64,000 bases of DNA from Flammulina velutipes. Taxonomy: Eukaryota > Basidiomycota > Agaricomycetes > Agaricales > Physalacriaceae. The DNA is taken from contig CM022374.1 in the NCBI GenBank assembly GCA_011800155.1, positions 2,294,001-2,358,000 on the forward strand, given 5' to 3'. Positions 46,448 through 63,172 of the stretch are shown here, piece after piece. The first letter of the stretch is position 1. The number at the start of each line of letters is the position of its first letter. Position numbers and translations under genes: made by a program. The notes under the pieces were generated by a model, which was given only the letters and a program-made list of their open reading frames with translations, ran no database searches and was not told where the DNA came from.

Positions 46448-48897
46448 CTACTGCAACTCAGGTGCAAGGGCATTGTAAATAGGACAAAGCTCCAGGTATT
46501 CAGGCTTGATAATAAGCGACTGAGGACCCTCACGCTGCTCTCGCGGTGCTTCAGCAAACACAACAGCCAATCCAGCTTCCAGATGCCAGTCTGAACAAAT
46601 GTTAGATCTCCGTAGTGTAGCACTTTCAAGGACTGCCTACCAATGTGGCAATGCAGGAACCAAGGTCCAGGATTGTCAGCGCGGAAACGGATTCTAACCG
46701 TAGATCCACCAATACCGACAACGTCTAAGCAATAAGAGGTTATCGAGAGAGAAACGATATTGCCAAATCCACAACATACCGCGTTGAGGAGGATTAACGA
46801 AGTTAGGAGGCCCAGTCATGCCTTCAACAATGGAGAATGCATGCCCGTGAAGATGGAACGGACTATTGCAAGTCAACCTGAGTACCTGATGTACGAAAAA
46901 GGTGTCGCTTACTGTGTATGACCTGTAGAGAAATGATTAGTCCGCAAAAATAACAGAAGATATTGAGAAACTGACCTCCCGCGGAACCATGAATGACAAG
47001 TTCGACAGTCTCATTGAAGTTGAGGACATGGGTATTCTCGTTGGGACCGAAGCTACCCATCCCCGTTGCGTTGTTGGCAATGACGTTGAGCAAAGTTGGC
47101 AGGTCCGGCGGTATATACCCCAAACCATTGATCGTCCACTGTTCGCGTTGTGGTTAGAGCTTTGGTAATTGAGCGCGTATGAGGAATAAGGAGCTCACAA
47201 TACGGTGCCCAGTGGTTCTGTTGACTTCCTCTTTGAATTCGAGATCAATAACATGATCAGCTGGTCCAGCTCCACCGGGAGCCTCGGGATTGAACAAAGG
47301 AACGAGAAGGTGCTCTTCTAGTTCATCTCCTTTTTTGAAAGCCACTAACGGATCTTCAGTAGGATCCGCGTCGGGAGCACCTTCATAATGGAGGACAGCA
47401 AAAACGTTGTCACCGTCCACTAAACGCGAACGATAAATCATCCATTTCAAGTTAATAAACGAGAGGAGCGGCTTACGATTATCGTTGTCTCCAGAATGGT
47501 GCATCTCCATGGGCGCACTAATCCAGTAGTTGTCCACAGGCTGATTGGCATGGACAACAAATGAATAACGCTGCGCAGCGTATATTTTGAAAGAGTCCAC
47601 CCTCAACGGTGCGTGACTAACACCATCAACCTTCAGAGCCAATAATTAGCATGCGTAAGAGGACAATTCTGGTATCCGACCTCGATAATAGTCATGTCAT
47701 GTCCATCGATGGCAAAGTCAAACTCCCCATAACCAGACATGTTGATGATGCGGAAACGGTAGCGCTTTCCTGCGACTACATTGATACGGGACCAATCGAC
47801 TTGTGGTCCGCCCTAGAGCATGATAAGAGAAATAGACGACAACGCTAATTGATGATGCGTACGACGAAGCGACCTTTGCCATTGATCAAACCACTGTCAG
47901 CAATCTGGGATTAATGTCAGAAAGTAGCCTGGAATAAAGTAGAATGCGGTGGCACTAACTGGCTCGTGGAAAGACTTGACTTCGAGGAACTGCTCTGTGA
48001 GACCGATGGATGGCTATAGGGTGTAAGTAAGTCAAAGGAACAGTTTCATTGAATCGTAGATCCATACCAAGTGGTACCAATCGGCCAGCGTGATGACAGT
48101 CGACGCGTCGTCTATATCGTAGAGACCAAGGTGGGGATCCACGGGATCTACGAACATATATTATGAGATTGAGCGGACGCGATGACCACCTGCCATACCA
48201 TAGACGATTAGAGCTCTACATAAAATTTCAGCAGGATTGATGAGAATACGAGGCAGAAAAGCTTACCCCCGAAGTCCATCGACGTATTGGGAGGCCAAAT
48301 GGCTGTGATACCAGTACGTACCCGCCTGTCCATTCAAAGGGACTAGAATGTCAAATTAATCGCGTAACCATATGTCAGCTGCACTGTATACTCACTATCG
48401 TATGTGTAAGAGTGGTCCGGCGCCACAGGGCATTGATTGACGAAGGCCGCTGTAAGGCCAGTGTGAGTAATGCGCATCTTGGTGGTCAGAAGTTATACTC
48501 ACGCCCATCCTCCGTAGCAGTCCTCATTTGAAACTTCACAAATGTTAAAGCACGTCGAGACGAACTTGAAAGAGATGTACTAGACCGTGCCAGTGAATAG
48601 TCAAGCTTCGCCTGTGAGAGTAAATATTAGACACCGTAAGAAAAGTCAAAAGGGAATGACAAACCTCATAGTGGGGTCGGTGAGAAGGTTGTTGGCGGTG
48701 ATGTGCAACACATCGTCTTTGTTGGCCTGGATAATGGTACCCGGGAAGATACCATTCACGATGACACCAGCTCTGTCGAACCCATCAGGCGCAACAACAT
48801 CGTTGGCGATGTCAAGGATAAAGTTGACATCATCGGCAGCCACCCAAGATACTCGACTAAGCAGAAGAAGAATGGAAGAAATGCCCAGACTGAACAT
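46448..48897 (-). CDS. laccase (multicopper oxidase)
   Basis: A secreted phenol-oxidising multicopper oxidase (AA1). The start [23 protein letters not shown] at 48897 gives a signal peptide cut after Ala. All four copper-ligand segments are visible: IHWHGLFQ (L1), [12 protein letters not shown] (L2), [11 protein letters not shown] (L3) and [20 protein letters not shown] (L4, with the type-1 Cys and Leu at the axial position). The protein ends [13 protein letters not shown] at 46448. There are more than ten introns. One exon is only 10 nt (46913-46922) and carries the first His-Thr of the L3 motif. N-glycosylation sites (NRT, NAT, NET) are present. A TATA box lies 43-49 nt before the start. 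Likely roles are lignin or phenol oxidation or pigment formation, as in other mushroom laccases. Confidence 0.92.
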
Positions 48898-48939
48898 CGT
48901 CTTTGTCGATGAAGATCCATGTTGGTAGCCCATAAAGGG

Positions 48940-48946
48940 TTTTATA
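48940..48946 (-). promoter_or_regulatory. TATA box of the laccase gene
   Basis: TATAAAA on minus, ending 42 nt before the ATG at 48897. This spacing fits transcription starting about 15 nt before the start codon. Confidence 0.6.
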
Positions 48947-50476
48947 CCTTTTCGCTCCCGATTTCCCCCATGACGGGATGTCGTTAGCTGCCCTAGAAAT
49001 GCAGAAATGAGTAGGAAGAGATAGGGACAGCTTTGCAACGATACCTTCTCCGTGCACTGTACCTGAATAAAAAGTAGATGAACTACTACAAGAAGAGTCC
49101 TGTATGATGCGCACATAACAGAGGTCTTTATCATGCAGCGTAGATCCATATTTATCAGAGTGCTTCCTAACGGTCCTCAGAGGGCCACCTCCAGCACCGT
49201 AGCGAGATTATGGTAGAGCAAAAAAGCTTGCGCCACAATTGAGATCCCCGACGCTCGCAGGCTGATTACATGACCCTAGATTTCCGAACGTCGTACATTA
49301 ACGAATGCCACAGCAGCACACCGCCATCGTGCTGAAGCATCCGATGCTCGCCAGAGGAACGTACGCAATTCCTTCTTTTCGACATATGCGCCGTGTTGCA
49401 CCTCTCCAGGCCTCCAGGTGTCATGTTGGTATGCCAGCACAAGACCATATGATACTAGAAATCTAAGGGACAGCACCGGGGCCCAGCCATAGTCGAGCAA
49501 TCTTTCGCATGAGTCGCTAGGACAGCACGTACCAAGGAGCCTTCAAGAACTTGAACGCAGATAATATTCCACTGCGAAAAGTATGCTGTAAAATGTGCGA
49601 TGGTCCGAATCGCGTGCTCGCATCCATGTTGGGGATAACGGAATGAGGCCCATGATGAGGCCTGTACGAGAGGCATTTGAGCTTCCACGTGCAGTGCCCT
49701 GACGTTACCAACAGGGCCCAACACAGACGCGATCGGAAGCCCCGCAGATCATTTTAAGTTATTAATAGTTCACGCCCAGTGGCCATCTGTATCGAATGTC
49801 GGACGCCAGCAGACTGTATTTGGATATATACAGTAAAGATCATAATCACAATGTGGAGTCGTCAAGAAAGTTGATCCCCAAAACTGAATATAGGAAACTC
49901 CTAGCCATACTAGATAGTGAATGGGAGAGCCAGAACGATGGACAATATCGGGTGCCTTGTAGCGCTCTAGTTAGATTGCAGAGCTTTCCCAAAAAGCTCA
50001 ATTATGTTTTCACATACAGGCCAGCTTCCCCGCAATGGAAGCAATAACAAGGGCGCGTCGGACGTCCTTTCCAATTAGATGGGTTAATTTTATGCATTCA
50101 GTATGTCACCAATCGCAAGGCCCCGGAAAGCGCACAGTACGCAGTGGTGCGGCAATCGTACATACACAATACAGAGGGATAGATCTGGCCGGTCATGTAT
50201 GGTCTCCGAAATTCGGAGGTTGATTTTTTTCTATCTAGTTCAGCTCCTAGAAAATAATTCACGGGTAATTATTCATGATATCCATCTTTAGTCGCTGAAG
50301 AGCTTCCTGTGGTCTACTGGTCAGAAAAGTATGTCGCACCACTATTATGTCGGCTCAGTCGGATGGTCGCGTGATCGCGTCCTTGAAATTCCTGAGTCCT
50401 GACTCAAGCTGAGACGTCGACCGTTCTAGTGTTTCAGAAGCACCTTCAACTGAACTCCCATATCATATTACAAGCA
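48947..50476. other. long intergenic region, no supported gene
   Basis: The laccase upstream region and beyond. Short open frames (minus 49276-49500, 49455-49724; plus 49796-50047) show no family marks. They may be decay products of an older gene, but I cannot name it. No RNA gene is seen. Confidence 0.4.
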
Positions 50477-51423
50477 ATGCCCGCCGAACGTGAGATTACT
50501 TATCATCCAACTGTGCTTTCACCAACTAATAAACCTGTAGGTTCACAGAACACTTCAAAGAAAAGCAAGTCGAAGAACCGCAAGAACAAGGGACGTGGTC
50601 AAAAGGCATCCAATGCTAGATCAAGTCGTGGTGCCAGAGGCAGCGGTGGAGGACCTCAGCGCCCCAATCCGCCCCCAAGATATTCTGCTAGTCAGACACT
50701 CACTTTTGGAAGTTACAGTGGCATTCCTTGGAACGAAGAGGCATTGAATGCGCCTGGAATCAAGAAGATCCATTTCTCCCCTTCCTTCGAGATCCAAAAC
50801 GCGCACCTCGATGCTATTCGCTCTCGTCCAGCTCTTGCTGCGTCTCTCCAGTCTTTGTCTCTGGGAGACTCGGATACCGGAAACGGTTTCTACCTTTCGG
50901 ACCAGGCGGTCATCAACTTTGCAAATGCATGCACTAATCTGGTTATTTGCCAACTCGATGCTACTACTAAGCTTACCGACGCTGCTCTTATCGCCATCTG
51001 CCAATCATGTACATCATTGGAGACCTTACAGATCACTGGCAACGACAAATCCAGAGGTTCTCTCAGAGGGGAGGGATTTACATTTCTCGCCGAAAATCCT
51101 ACCATCGCTCCAAATCTCAAACAGCTTGTTCTCTTGGACCAGAACACCGATGAAAAAAAGTGCAAACAGGCGTTGAAGCAGCTTTCAGTGAAGAGGGAGA
51201 GTTTGGCTATTCATACAGGTGAGACGCTCGGTGATGGGATGGCGGACCAAATGATCGCCGCAATGAGTGGTGGCGCAGGCTCTGAGGTGATGATGGGAGG
51301 AAAATTCGTGTCATACGACGTGGATATGGGAATTTTTGGTGAGGGAGGTTATGGTTCGTGTTTTCGTTTGTTATATTGTCTCGTTCGTTGACTTCTTATT
51401 TAGATCTCGAAGACTATTACTAG
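50477..51423 (+). CDS. leucine-rich-repeat (RNI-like) protein
   Basis: Two exons (50477-51353, 51404-51423) give 298 residues. A basic, Lys/Gly-rich N-terminus (KKSKSKNRKNKGRGQK, RGARGSGGGP) precedes an RNI/LRR-like part with repeating L-x-x-L pattern: ALAASLQSLSLGDSDTGNGFYLSD, NLVICQLDATTKLTDAALIAICQSCTSLETLQITGND, and APNLKQLVLLDQN. The last exon adds DLEDYY and stop; reading through the intron would instead give SCFRLLYCLVR. Such LRR proteins act in protein interaction. The basic N-terminus hints at RNA or nucleic-acid binding (inference). Confidence 0.7.
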
Positions 51424-51651
51424 TAGTCTCTGTTGGACTCTTGATTTCATCTGTACCATATAAACTCAAACTTAAACAAAGCTCTATACAATATTTATCA
51501 GACATCTCCAAACACTCAACGTAGCTTTACAAGTTGAAGGAGTGAACTTTGAAGACACTGGAAGTCCTCAGCGTCCGGGGTTTGCCGGAGTTTGAGGACA
51601 GGGATCACGTTATTTCTCTTGACCGCTCCCTGTTGCCAACGTTGAACTGTC

Positions 51652-55949
<4,298 letters not shown>

Positions 55950-56191
55950 ATAGGGTGTGGCTTTTTAATTTATTGACACTGTTGTATTTTGTATGCTATC
56001 TTGCTACATGCTTTGAAGGATGTTCTAGATTCGCCCGTTACTTGATCTCAAAACAAGCACGTTCCATGCTCTCTTTCCCTCCGCTACGCATTGTTCGTTT
56101 TCTTCCGTTACCAGACAACTGATACAATAGGCTGGTTTACATTGACATTCGAAGATACGAGGAAAGGTACGGTTGCTTCTACGAGCCCATG

Positions 56192-58081
56192 CTACACAGT
56201 TCCTCCCCCACCACAGTTTATTCTAGGATCGGATGAAACCTTCCAGATGTCTGTATCAGGATTATACGAAATGCCGGCGCCCACACTAGTCGCTATCGGA
56301 ATCCTCTTCACGATGTGTCCTCTATCTGCTAGCCCCTTCTCCATCTCGTCGTCGTGTCTTGGTTCCAACAACAATTGCCTTGGAATTAACTGGTCATGCA
56401 ACCTTGGATGGTCCAACGCTTCCATTGGACTCATCCCATAATCCAAAAAGCACCGCGCATGCTGTACATTGCAGCTGACGATCCTGCTTCCACCAGCCGC
56501 CCCACCTGAGTAGACAAACCGCCCTCGAGCGTCTTCTATAATGAATGGAGACGATGAACTGAGAGGTCGTTTACCTGGCCGAATGTAGTTCGCAGGTGTT
56601 GGAGGGAGGCCGAAATGGTTAGGTCTTCCGGCAACGGAGAAATCCTCCATGCTGTCGTTCAGGACGATGCCAGAAGAGGGCACGATGATACGCGATCCCC
56701 ATATGAGGGTAATGGTGGTTGTCACCGATATGACTAGCCCAGAAGCATCGCCTGCGATGATATGGGATGTGCCCGAGTCGTTCTTTATGGAGAGTCTGTG
56801 GGGAATGTTATCAATAAAACGTGAAGGAACATGCTGCAAAACGCGAACCCCGATACGTCGTACCATTCAGGTTCTCGCGCCTTTCCTGCATTACCGTCCT
56901 CATCGCTGACCAGTTTGTCGTAGATCGTCTTTCCGAATTCTGGGCTAGTCCACGTCTTCTGTTTTCCCACTGATACTGATCCATCGCTTCTAACGACACC
57001 TCCCAGATCCTGGACGTATCGTGGGTCGCCCAGCATAGTTCTGTGTGCATAACACCACTTTAAGGCCTCTGCCATCCGGTGTTGATCTTCGACCGTCTTT
57101 GGTCCAGCGGGAGATGCATGTTTCCCCAGCACGTTGAGTGCGAGAAGGAACGCAGCACCAGATGCTGGTGCGCCAGCTGATATGACTTTATGGCCCCTGT
57201 AATCGACGGAAAGTGGTTGAGTGTACTTCACCTCAAAATCTACGCGTTATCATCAGCCATATTGATAACTGAGTGTGGCCATGAGCACCTTTGAGGTCGT
57301 CCAAAGTCATCTTGCCGCCTTCCTTGGCAATGGCTTCCACCATACCTTCAGCGAGCTCCCCAGAGTAGAATGCGTTGGCACCCTCCTTCGCGATCGTTTC
57401 CAGCGTGTCCGCAAATTCAGGACGCGTTATCTTGGACCCAAGTGGCTTCCACTTTCCCTCTGGCGTATAGTAAATTGGGCCTAGGACGGGATGCGTACGG
57501 ATCCACGACGTCGACTCATCAGTGCGGTCTTTCAGTGTTCCACGAATGGCCTATTTGGTATTTTTGGGTAAACAGGAGCCTCAATATTCGAGATAAACAG
57601 AATATCACACCCTAAAGTGGTCGGCGTTGGCTTCGAAACCTTGACGCGCCAATTCGATACTAGGACGGACGAGGCGCTCCCAAGGCAATTTCCCCCATCT
57701 TTGGTGCAATTCCTCGAATCCGCGCAGTTCACCAGGAACTGCAACGGAGAGGCCTCCGTATTCCGTAAGTATAGGATCCTTGTGTTCGTACGTTGCTGCG
57801 TCCACTCCTCTCTATTCGTATGAGGTTGAGTACAAACATGCACAGCGAAGAACACAGACCGGTGCTGCGCTTCGAAAGTCCAGACTATGATGTTTGCCTT
57901 GGCTATCTCTTACCAACGCAAATCCACCGCCGCCAATACCGCTGTGATAGCTACCAATAGTGCCGACAGCCAGAATGGTAGCGATGATGGCATCTGCAGC
58001 TGTCCCACCCTCTTTGAGGATTTGCGTGCCAATGTCCGACGCGACCTGGGACTCAGAAACAACTGCCCCAAGGGATGGCAT
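56192..58081 (-). CDS. gamma-glutamyltranspeptidase
   Basis: An N-terminal nucleophile hydrolase that breaks down or transfers glutamyl groups from glutathione. From [18 protein letters not shown] (58081) to GGGGTV (56192), with several introns. Marks are [38 protein letters not shown], the large-subunit body ([23 protein letters not shown]), then DSGTSHI, whose Thr would be the autoprocessing nucleophile of the small subunit, [20 protein letters not shown] and [11 protein letters not shown]. The usual N-terminal signal sequence is not seen at this ATG. The frame stays open upstream ([13 protein letters not shown]), so the true start or a first exon could differ. It is divergent from the actin gene. 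Confidence 0.88.
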
Positions 58082-58365
58082 TATGAATACCAGATGATGG
58101 CAGATGGTGAAGTGAAGAAGATAGTAGAAATTGACGAAATCGCGACATTATGGATCACCCCTAGATTCTTCGGGCGTCGGCCGATCATGCGCCACAGTCA
58201 ATGCCGACTCTAGCGCGAGCTTGACTCAACCTATGGTACTGTGCAATAACTATATTCTTGACGTCACTGCAAAGTACGCTGAGTTGACGTCGCGCAGTAC
58301 AGTGACTTGTTCGACGCCGCAGCTAAGTTTCCCAACGTACGAGTTTGTTTCGCATTCAAGAGCAC

Positions 58366-58372
58366 TATAAAA
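58366..58372 (+). promoter_or_regulatory. TATA box of the divergent actin gene
   Basis: TATAAAA, 50 nt before the ATG at 58423, within the 341-base gap shared with the gamma-glutamyltranspeptidase gene. Confidence 0.6.
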
Positions 58373-58422
58373 GGTTCCTATCCTTGGATGAAAGCACAAC
58401 ATTTCCTTCAAGCCAATAAATA

Positions 58423-60016
58423 ATGGAAGAAGAAATCGCTGCTCTAGTACGTCTATCCATTATTTTTCAATATCATAACAACTTGAACTGTCTCCTACAT
58501 AGGTTATTGACAATGGATCCGGGATGTGCAAAGCTGGATGTACGTCTTGCCTTTCCTTTTAAAACTCAGTACTGACCTGGCATGCTATAGTTGCTGGTAA
58601 ACTGCATGCATTTGTTGTGAAACATGTCATTGACTTGCGTTTGTAGGCGATGACGCTCCTCGTGCAGTCTTTCCGTATGTTATCCTGGTAGGGTACATTA
58701 CAAATTTGACCATGCATCCAGCTCCATCGTAGGGCGTCCTCGCCAAGAAAGTTGGATGATAGGATTTGGTAACAAAGATAGCTATGTCGGGTCAGTGGCC
58801 AATTTCTCATATTGTCACGACTTACCATATTTTAGAGACGAGGCCCAATCCAAACGCGGAATCCTGACACTGAAGTACCCCATCGAGCATGGCATCGTTA
58901 CCAACTGGGACGACATGGAAAAAATCTGGCACCATACCTTCTACAATGAGCTACGCGTCGCTCCAGAGGAACATCCCATCTTGCTCACTGAAGCCCCGAT
59001 GAACCCCAAGGCGAACCGCGAAAAGATGACCCAAATCATGTTTGAAACCTTCAATGCTCCCGCATTCTACGTCAGTGTCCAGGCAGTGTTATCCCTCTAT
59101 GCCTCAGGCCGTACCACTGGTATTGTCATGGACTCAGGCGACGGTGTCACCCACGTCGTGCCCATTTATGAGGGATTCTCCCTCCCCCACGCAATTTCGC
59201 GCCTTGATATGGCCGGGCGCGATATCACAGATCAGCTCGTCAAGCACCTAGGAGAGCGAGGTTATGCCTTCAGAACTAGTGCGGAGCGTGAGATCGTGCG
59301 TGATATCAAGGAGAAACTATGCTATGTTGCGCTGGACTTTGATCAAGAATTGGATACTGCCTTCAGGTCGTCTGCCATAGAGAAGAATTATGAGCTTCCG
59401 GATGGCCAAGTCCTCACGATAGGGAACGAAAGGTATTTCCGTATTAACCACGTAGTTGGAGTTTCCTTCCTAAGTGATCTAGATTCCGCGCTCCAGAGGC
59501 ACTTTTCAATCCATCGATGCTCGGCCTGGAGAGCGCCGGCGTCCATGAAACTTTGTAGGTCTTCTTTGTATATGAAGCCTCCTGCTGAAAGCTAACGTCC
59601 TATAATCAGATACAACTCCATCATGAAATGTGATGTAGACGTCCGTCGTGAGCTGTATGGTAACATGGTGTTATCTGGGGGTACCACTATGATCTCCGGG
59701 CTGCCAGACCGTTTGCAGAAGGAGCTCACAGCACTTGCGCCGAGTTCTATGAAGGCATGTCAGCCTCTGAAACACTATTGATTTACTGACCGATGATGTT
59801 TCCTAGACCCGTGTTGTAGCACCTCCCGAGAGAAAGTATTCTGTTTGGATTGGAGGCTCCATCCTCTCCTCGTTGAGCACCTTCCAGAGCCTGTGGATTT
59901 CGAAGCAAGAATATGATGAAGCCGGACCTGCTATTGTCCATCGTAGTAAGTCATCTATAGTCATCTAGCGTTCGGCTATTGTAGAGTGTTTTGACGTGTT
60001 GGCAGAATGTTTCTGA
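58423..60016 (+). CDS. actin, divergent paralogue
   Basis: Ten exons (58423-58446, 58503-58539, 58591-58596, 58647-58674, 58722-58790, 58836-59432, 59483-59554, 59610-59754, 59807-59945, 60006-60016) give exactly 375 residues, the standard actin length. [101 protein letters not shown] and [11 protein letters not shown] are conserved, and it ends IVHRKCF. The loop after GRPR reads [11 protein letters not shown] instead of the near-invariant HQGVMVGMGQK, so the DNase-binding loop is remodelled. Further changes include [21 protein letters not shown]. One exon has six bases, and intron 8 starts GCATGT. It is probably an extra actin, not the main one. Confidence 0.92.
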
Positions 60017-60144
60017 GTACAATTGTCAGAGTAGTCGGTCAGATGAGATTCCATCCACGATAATATATTGTAAGTAAACAATCTGTAGGAGCCTCCGTGA
60101 GCATTACGAGCTCCAGAAAGAAAGAAGAAATGCGCACCTATATT

Positions 60145-62843
60145 CTACAATCTAGATCTTGCAGTATTCCTTCTTTCCCATTCTTCCCGGGCTGCTATCC
60201 TTAATTGTGCTTTGACTATCTTCCCCGAGGGTGTATGATCTACCAATCAATCAGCTTTGAGAACAATCGGTTTAGAATCCTGATACTAACCAAAGTCGTC
60301 ATCTTTGAGTATTATCATTACCGGTACTGCGAACCTGGGAAGTCTACACACTTATTAGTTATCAACCCCAGACAAAGTGTGTTCAAACATACTGCTTCTT
60401 CACCATATCCATGAGGGAATTCTCGCTTATCTTTCCTTTGTAACCACGCTTAAGTGTTACAAGAGCCGTGACCAGCTCTCCGAGTCGTTTATCCGGGACA
60501 CCAACGGCCGCTGCTTCAGCGATGCCTGGTTCCGAATACAGAGCACTCTCCACAGAGACTGAATCCTAATCGAGTTAAGTCAACAGGAGCCGATGCAACA
60601 ACTGGACGATACATACCACGTTCTCGCCGCCCCGAATAATGATATCTTTTATCCTGTCTTTGATATACAGGAAACCTTCCTCGTCGAGAGTTCCCAGATC
60701 TCCAGTCTTAAACCATCCGTCCTTCGTCAGGACCTTGTCCGTGGCGGCTAAGTAGATATTGAGAAAATGTCAAGGGGCTGATGAATCATCGAGGCCCACC
60801 TTGATCTCCCCAATACCCTTTCATGATGTTGGGCCCGCGAACCCAAATCTCGCCTACTTCCCCGGGACGGACACTGACGTTGTCTTTCATAATCAGAATT
60901 TCTGTTGCAGGAAGTGGGAGCCCGCTGCACAACTAATCAGGCATATGAATAGTCAACGAAATAGCTTGTCCCTACGTGCTTGATGGCCTTTCAGCAAAAT
61001 CCCTGCCAGCTGCACAAAGTGTTAGTAGTGGCACGCAACATCGAAATAACCGTTCCATACAAAATGCGATTGTGTTAGCGTTGGTTTCCGTGAGCCCATA
61101 CGCCTGCGACCTTGTATGAAATTCAATAGCGATTCAATGTTGATCCGTTGACACGTACATCAGAGCTGAAGGGAAAGCCTTAACGGAGCGCGTTGCCAAA
61201 GCTGCTGCAACAGGTGCGCCACCGTACGTGATGATATCCATCTTGTAGCCTTCAGCTGCCAATTTACTATCGACGAGATCTTGTATATTCGTTGGAACAC
61301 TTGTTGAGCAGCGTCAGAGAATGCGCGATGGAAAACGATGGAAACGAAGTTACCCGCCGAAATAACCAATATTTTCTTTCTTGATCAATCTACAGGCATC
61401 GGTCAATTGTTCAACCGGTAAGGTAAGAATTTTTCTCTTACTTAACAGCTACAAATTATAATCAACGGAAAAGGTCAGTATAGTGGAACAACCACGCACC
61501 TGCATCGACATCCCATTTGCGCATTAGGATCAGTTTGACCCGTTTAAGGATGCACTAAGCTGAAAAGCAGAGTAAGAGATAGTCGAGGGTGATGGTGATG
61601 GTCAACCGGCCACTCACTGTAACAGAGGTTCCTGTGACGTGGAATATTGGGGTTGGGAGGAGATATCCTCGTTGAGGACCAGAAACAGGATCGGGAGGGA
61701 ATTTCTCTCCGTGACGAAGTAACGCACGAGCTGTCGGGGTGGCAGACTGTTGACCATTGAATGGACGCAAGATGCAATTACCAAAACCAAGACGTACGTT
61801 GCCCAACACAGACAAAAACATCCTTTGTGTGCTCAAGACACCCTCTGTCCCGGACGTAGATCAGTACCCAGCGGTTTCAAGCGCGCACTTGAACTCACTG
61901 GGCATCCCGGTCGTACCAGAAGTGAACAAAACCATGGCGTTGTCTTCGGGAACAACCCCTGGGTCATTATCGATGACTTTCCTCGAGTCGCCATTGTACT
62001 GCGCAGCGAGGGCGTTCAAATTTTCCATTCCTTTCCATTTTCCTTTTCCCTCATGGCTCTCCAGCACGACGAAGCTCGCCTTAAATTCGGATACGGTGGG
62101 CTCTACCAAATCTGCACGTTCGCAGTCAAGGATGATAAGTTTAGGATCAGTGAGAGCAAGACAATGCTTCAACGGAATAATGGGGAGCCATCTGGGCACC
62201 GGTGTTAGCCATCATTCAACTACATGTATACAAGAAAGACGTACGCATTGACCAGCACAGGTACAGCGCCAATTAGATCTATTCGTGACGTGATGAGCGC
62301 TTGGGAATATGATAGTAAACCCCATTCACGTACGACATGCCCACAAGCTGATATAATAGCTGGGATAATTTCTTGAGCAAATAGCCACACGATCCCCTTG
62401 GCGAAAGGTAAGATATACGGCGACGAGTTACAATGAGCACAGCTGACCTTTCTGTATTCCGTACTTCTCCCGAAAGACGGATGCGTATATGGCTGTCAGG
62501 TCCAGGGTTTCCCGGTACGAGTACCGTTGTTCTTCGTAAACTACATACGTCTTGTCGGCATGCTCGTTGGTGACCCAAAGCCAGAAAGCACGCATTGATG
62601 GATAGAGATTCTTGTAGACTTTGACAACGCGGCCATCGATGACCTGTGCATCGTCCAGTTTAGTCGACGCGTCGTACTCGGAGAAGGAGGGAAATGTACG
62701 CGATTCTGCAGCTCGAAAGGACTACCTGGTGCAGTCAAGAGCTTATCGGCTGAATAAAAAGCTAAGTCAACCGGCGAATTTTGCGGCAATAAGAAGTAAA
62801 GTATACTTTGGCTAATCGAGTATTTGGGAGTCCAAGAAGTCAT
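60145..62843 (-). CDS. AMP-dependent acyl-CoA ligase (4CL/fatty-acid type)
   Basis: An adenylate-forming enzyme that activates a carboxylic acid to its CoA thioester. Start [12 protein letters not shown] at 62843 (first exon 62843-62807), many introns, and end TARSRL and stop at 60145. Motifs are [79 protein letters not shown], the P-loop-like [53 protein letters not shown], and a C-terminal [29 protein letters not shown]. No peroxisomal SKL end is seen (last residues SRL; a minus-strand SRL tail can act as a type-1 signal in fungi, so a peroxisomal site is possible). Substrate not deducible. Confidence 0.85.
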
Positions 62844-62976
62844 GGGAAGGTACAAGGAAGGTGATGGCCATTGGTGGTGCGCTGATTATATACCGAGCAC
62901 CGTCGGGTACTTATGTGCCGGTATGAGCGTCAGGCGACCAACCTCCTTTCTGAGCCTTCCCCCAAAGAGTTACTTG

Positions 62977-63029
62977 AACGTCCAATCGGGCATTGAACGT
63001 TATTGCTCTAACGCGCCCGATTGGACGTT
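62977..63029. repeat. perfect 15-bp inverted repeat holding two CCAAT boxes
   Basis: AACGTCCAATCGGGC (62977-62991) and its exact reverse complement (63015-63029) are separated by 23 bases. It lies 134-186 bases upstream of the acyl-CoA ligase start and downstream of the GST gene. CCAAT (HAP complex site) occurs once on each arm. Confidence 0.85.
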
Positions 63030-63172
63030 GTTGCGCTCACGCGAAGTAATCAAGCGTCCAGTTACAGTAGAATTCATGACGGTTGAAAAGAAGGACGATC
63101 GGCTTTTGCCGACTCTGGTTCACCCTTAAATTGCCTTAATTTCTTGTACTGTACCGTGTAAGGCTATATAAA

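Noticed and set aside
49796..50047. 83-codon plus open frame upstream of the LRR gene
   Set aside because: No motif, no splice context and no promoter signal; probably chance.
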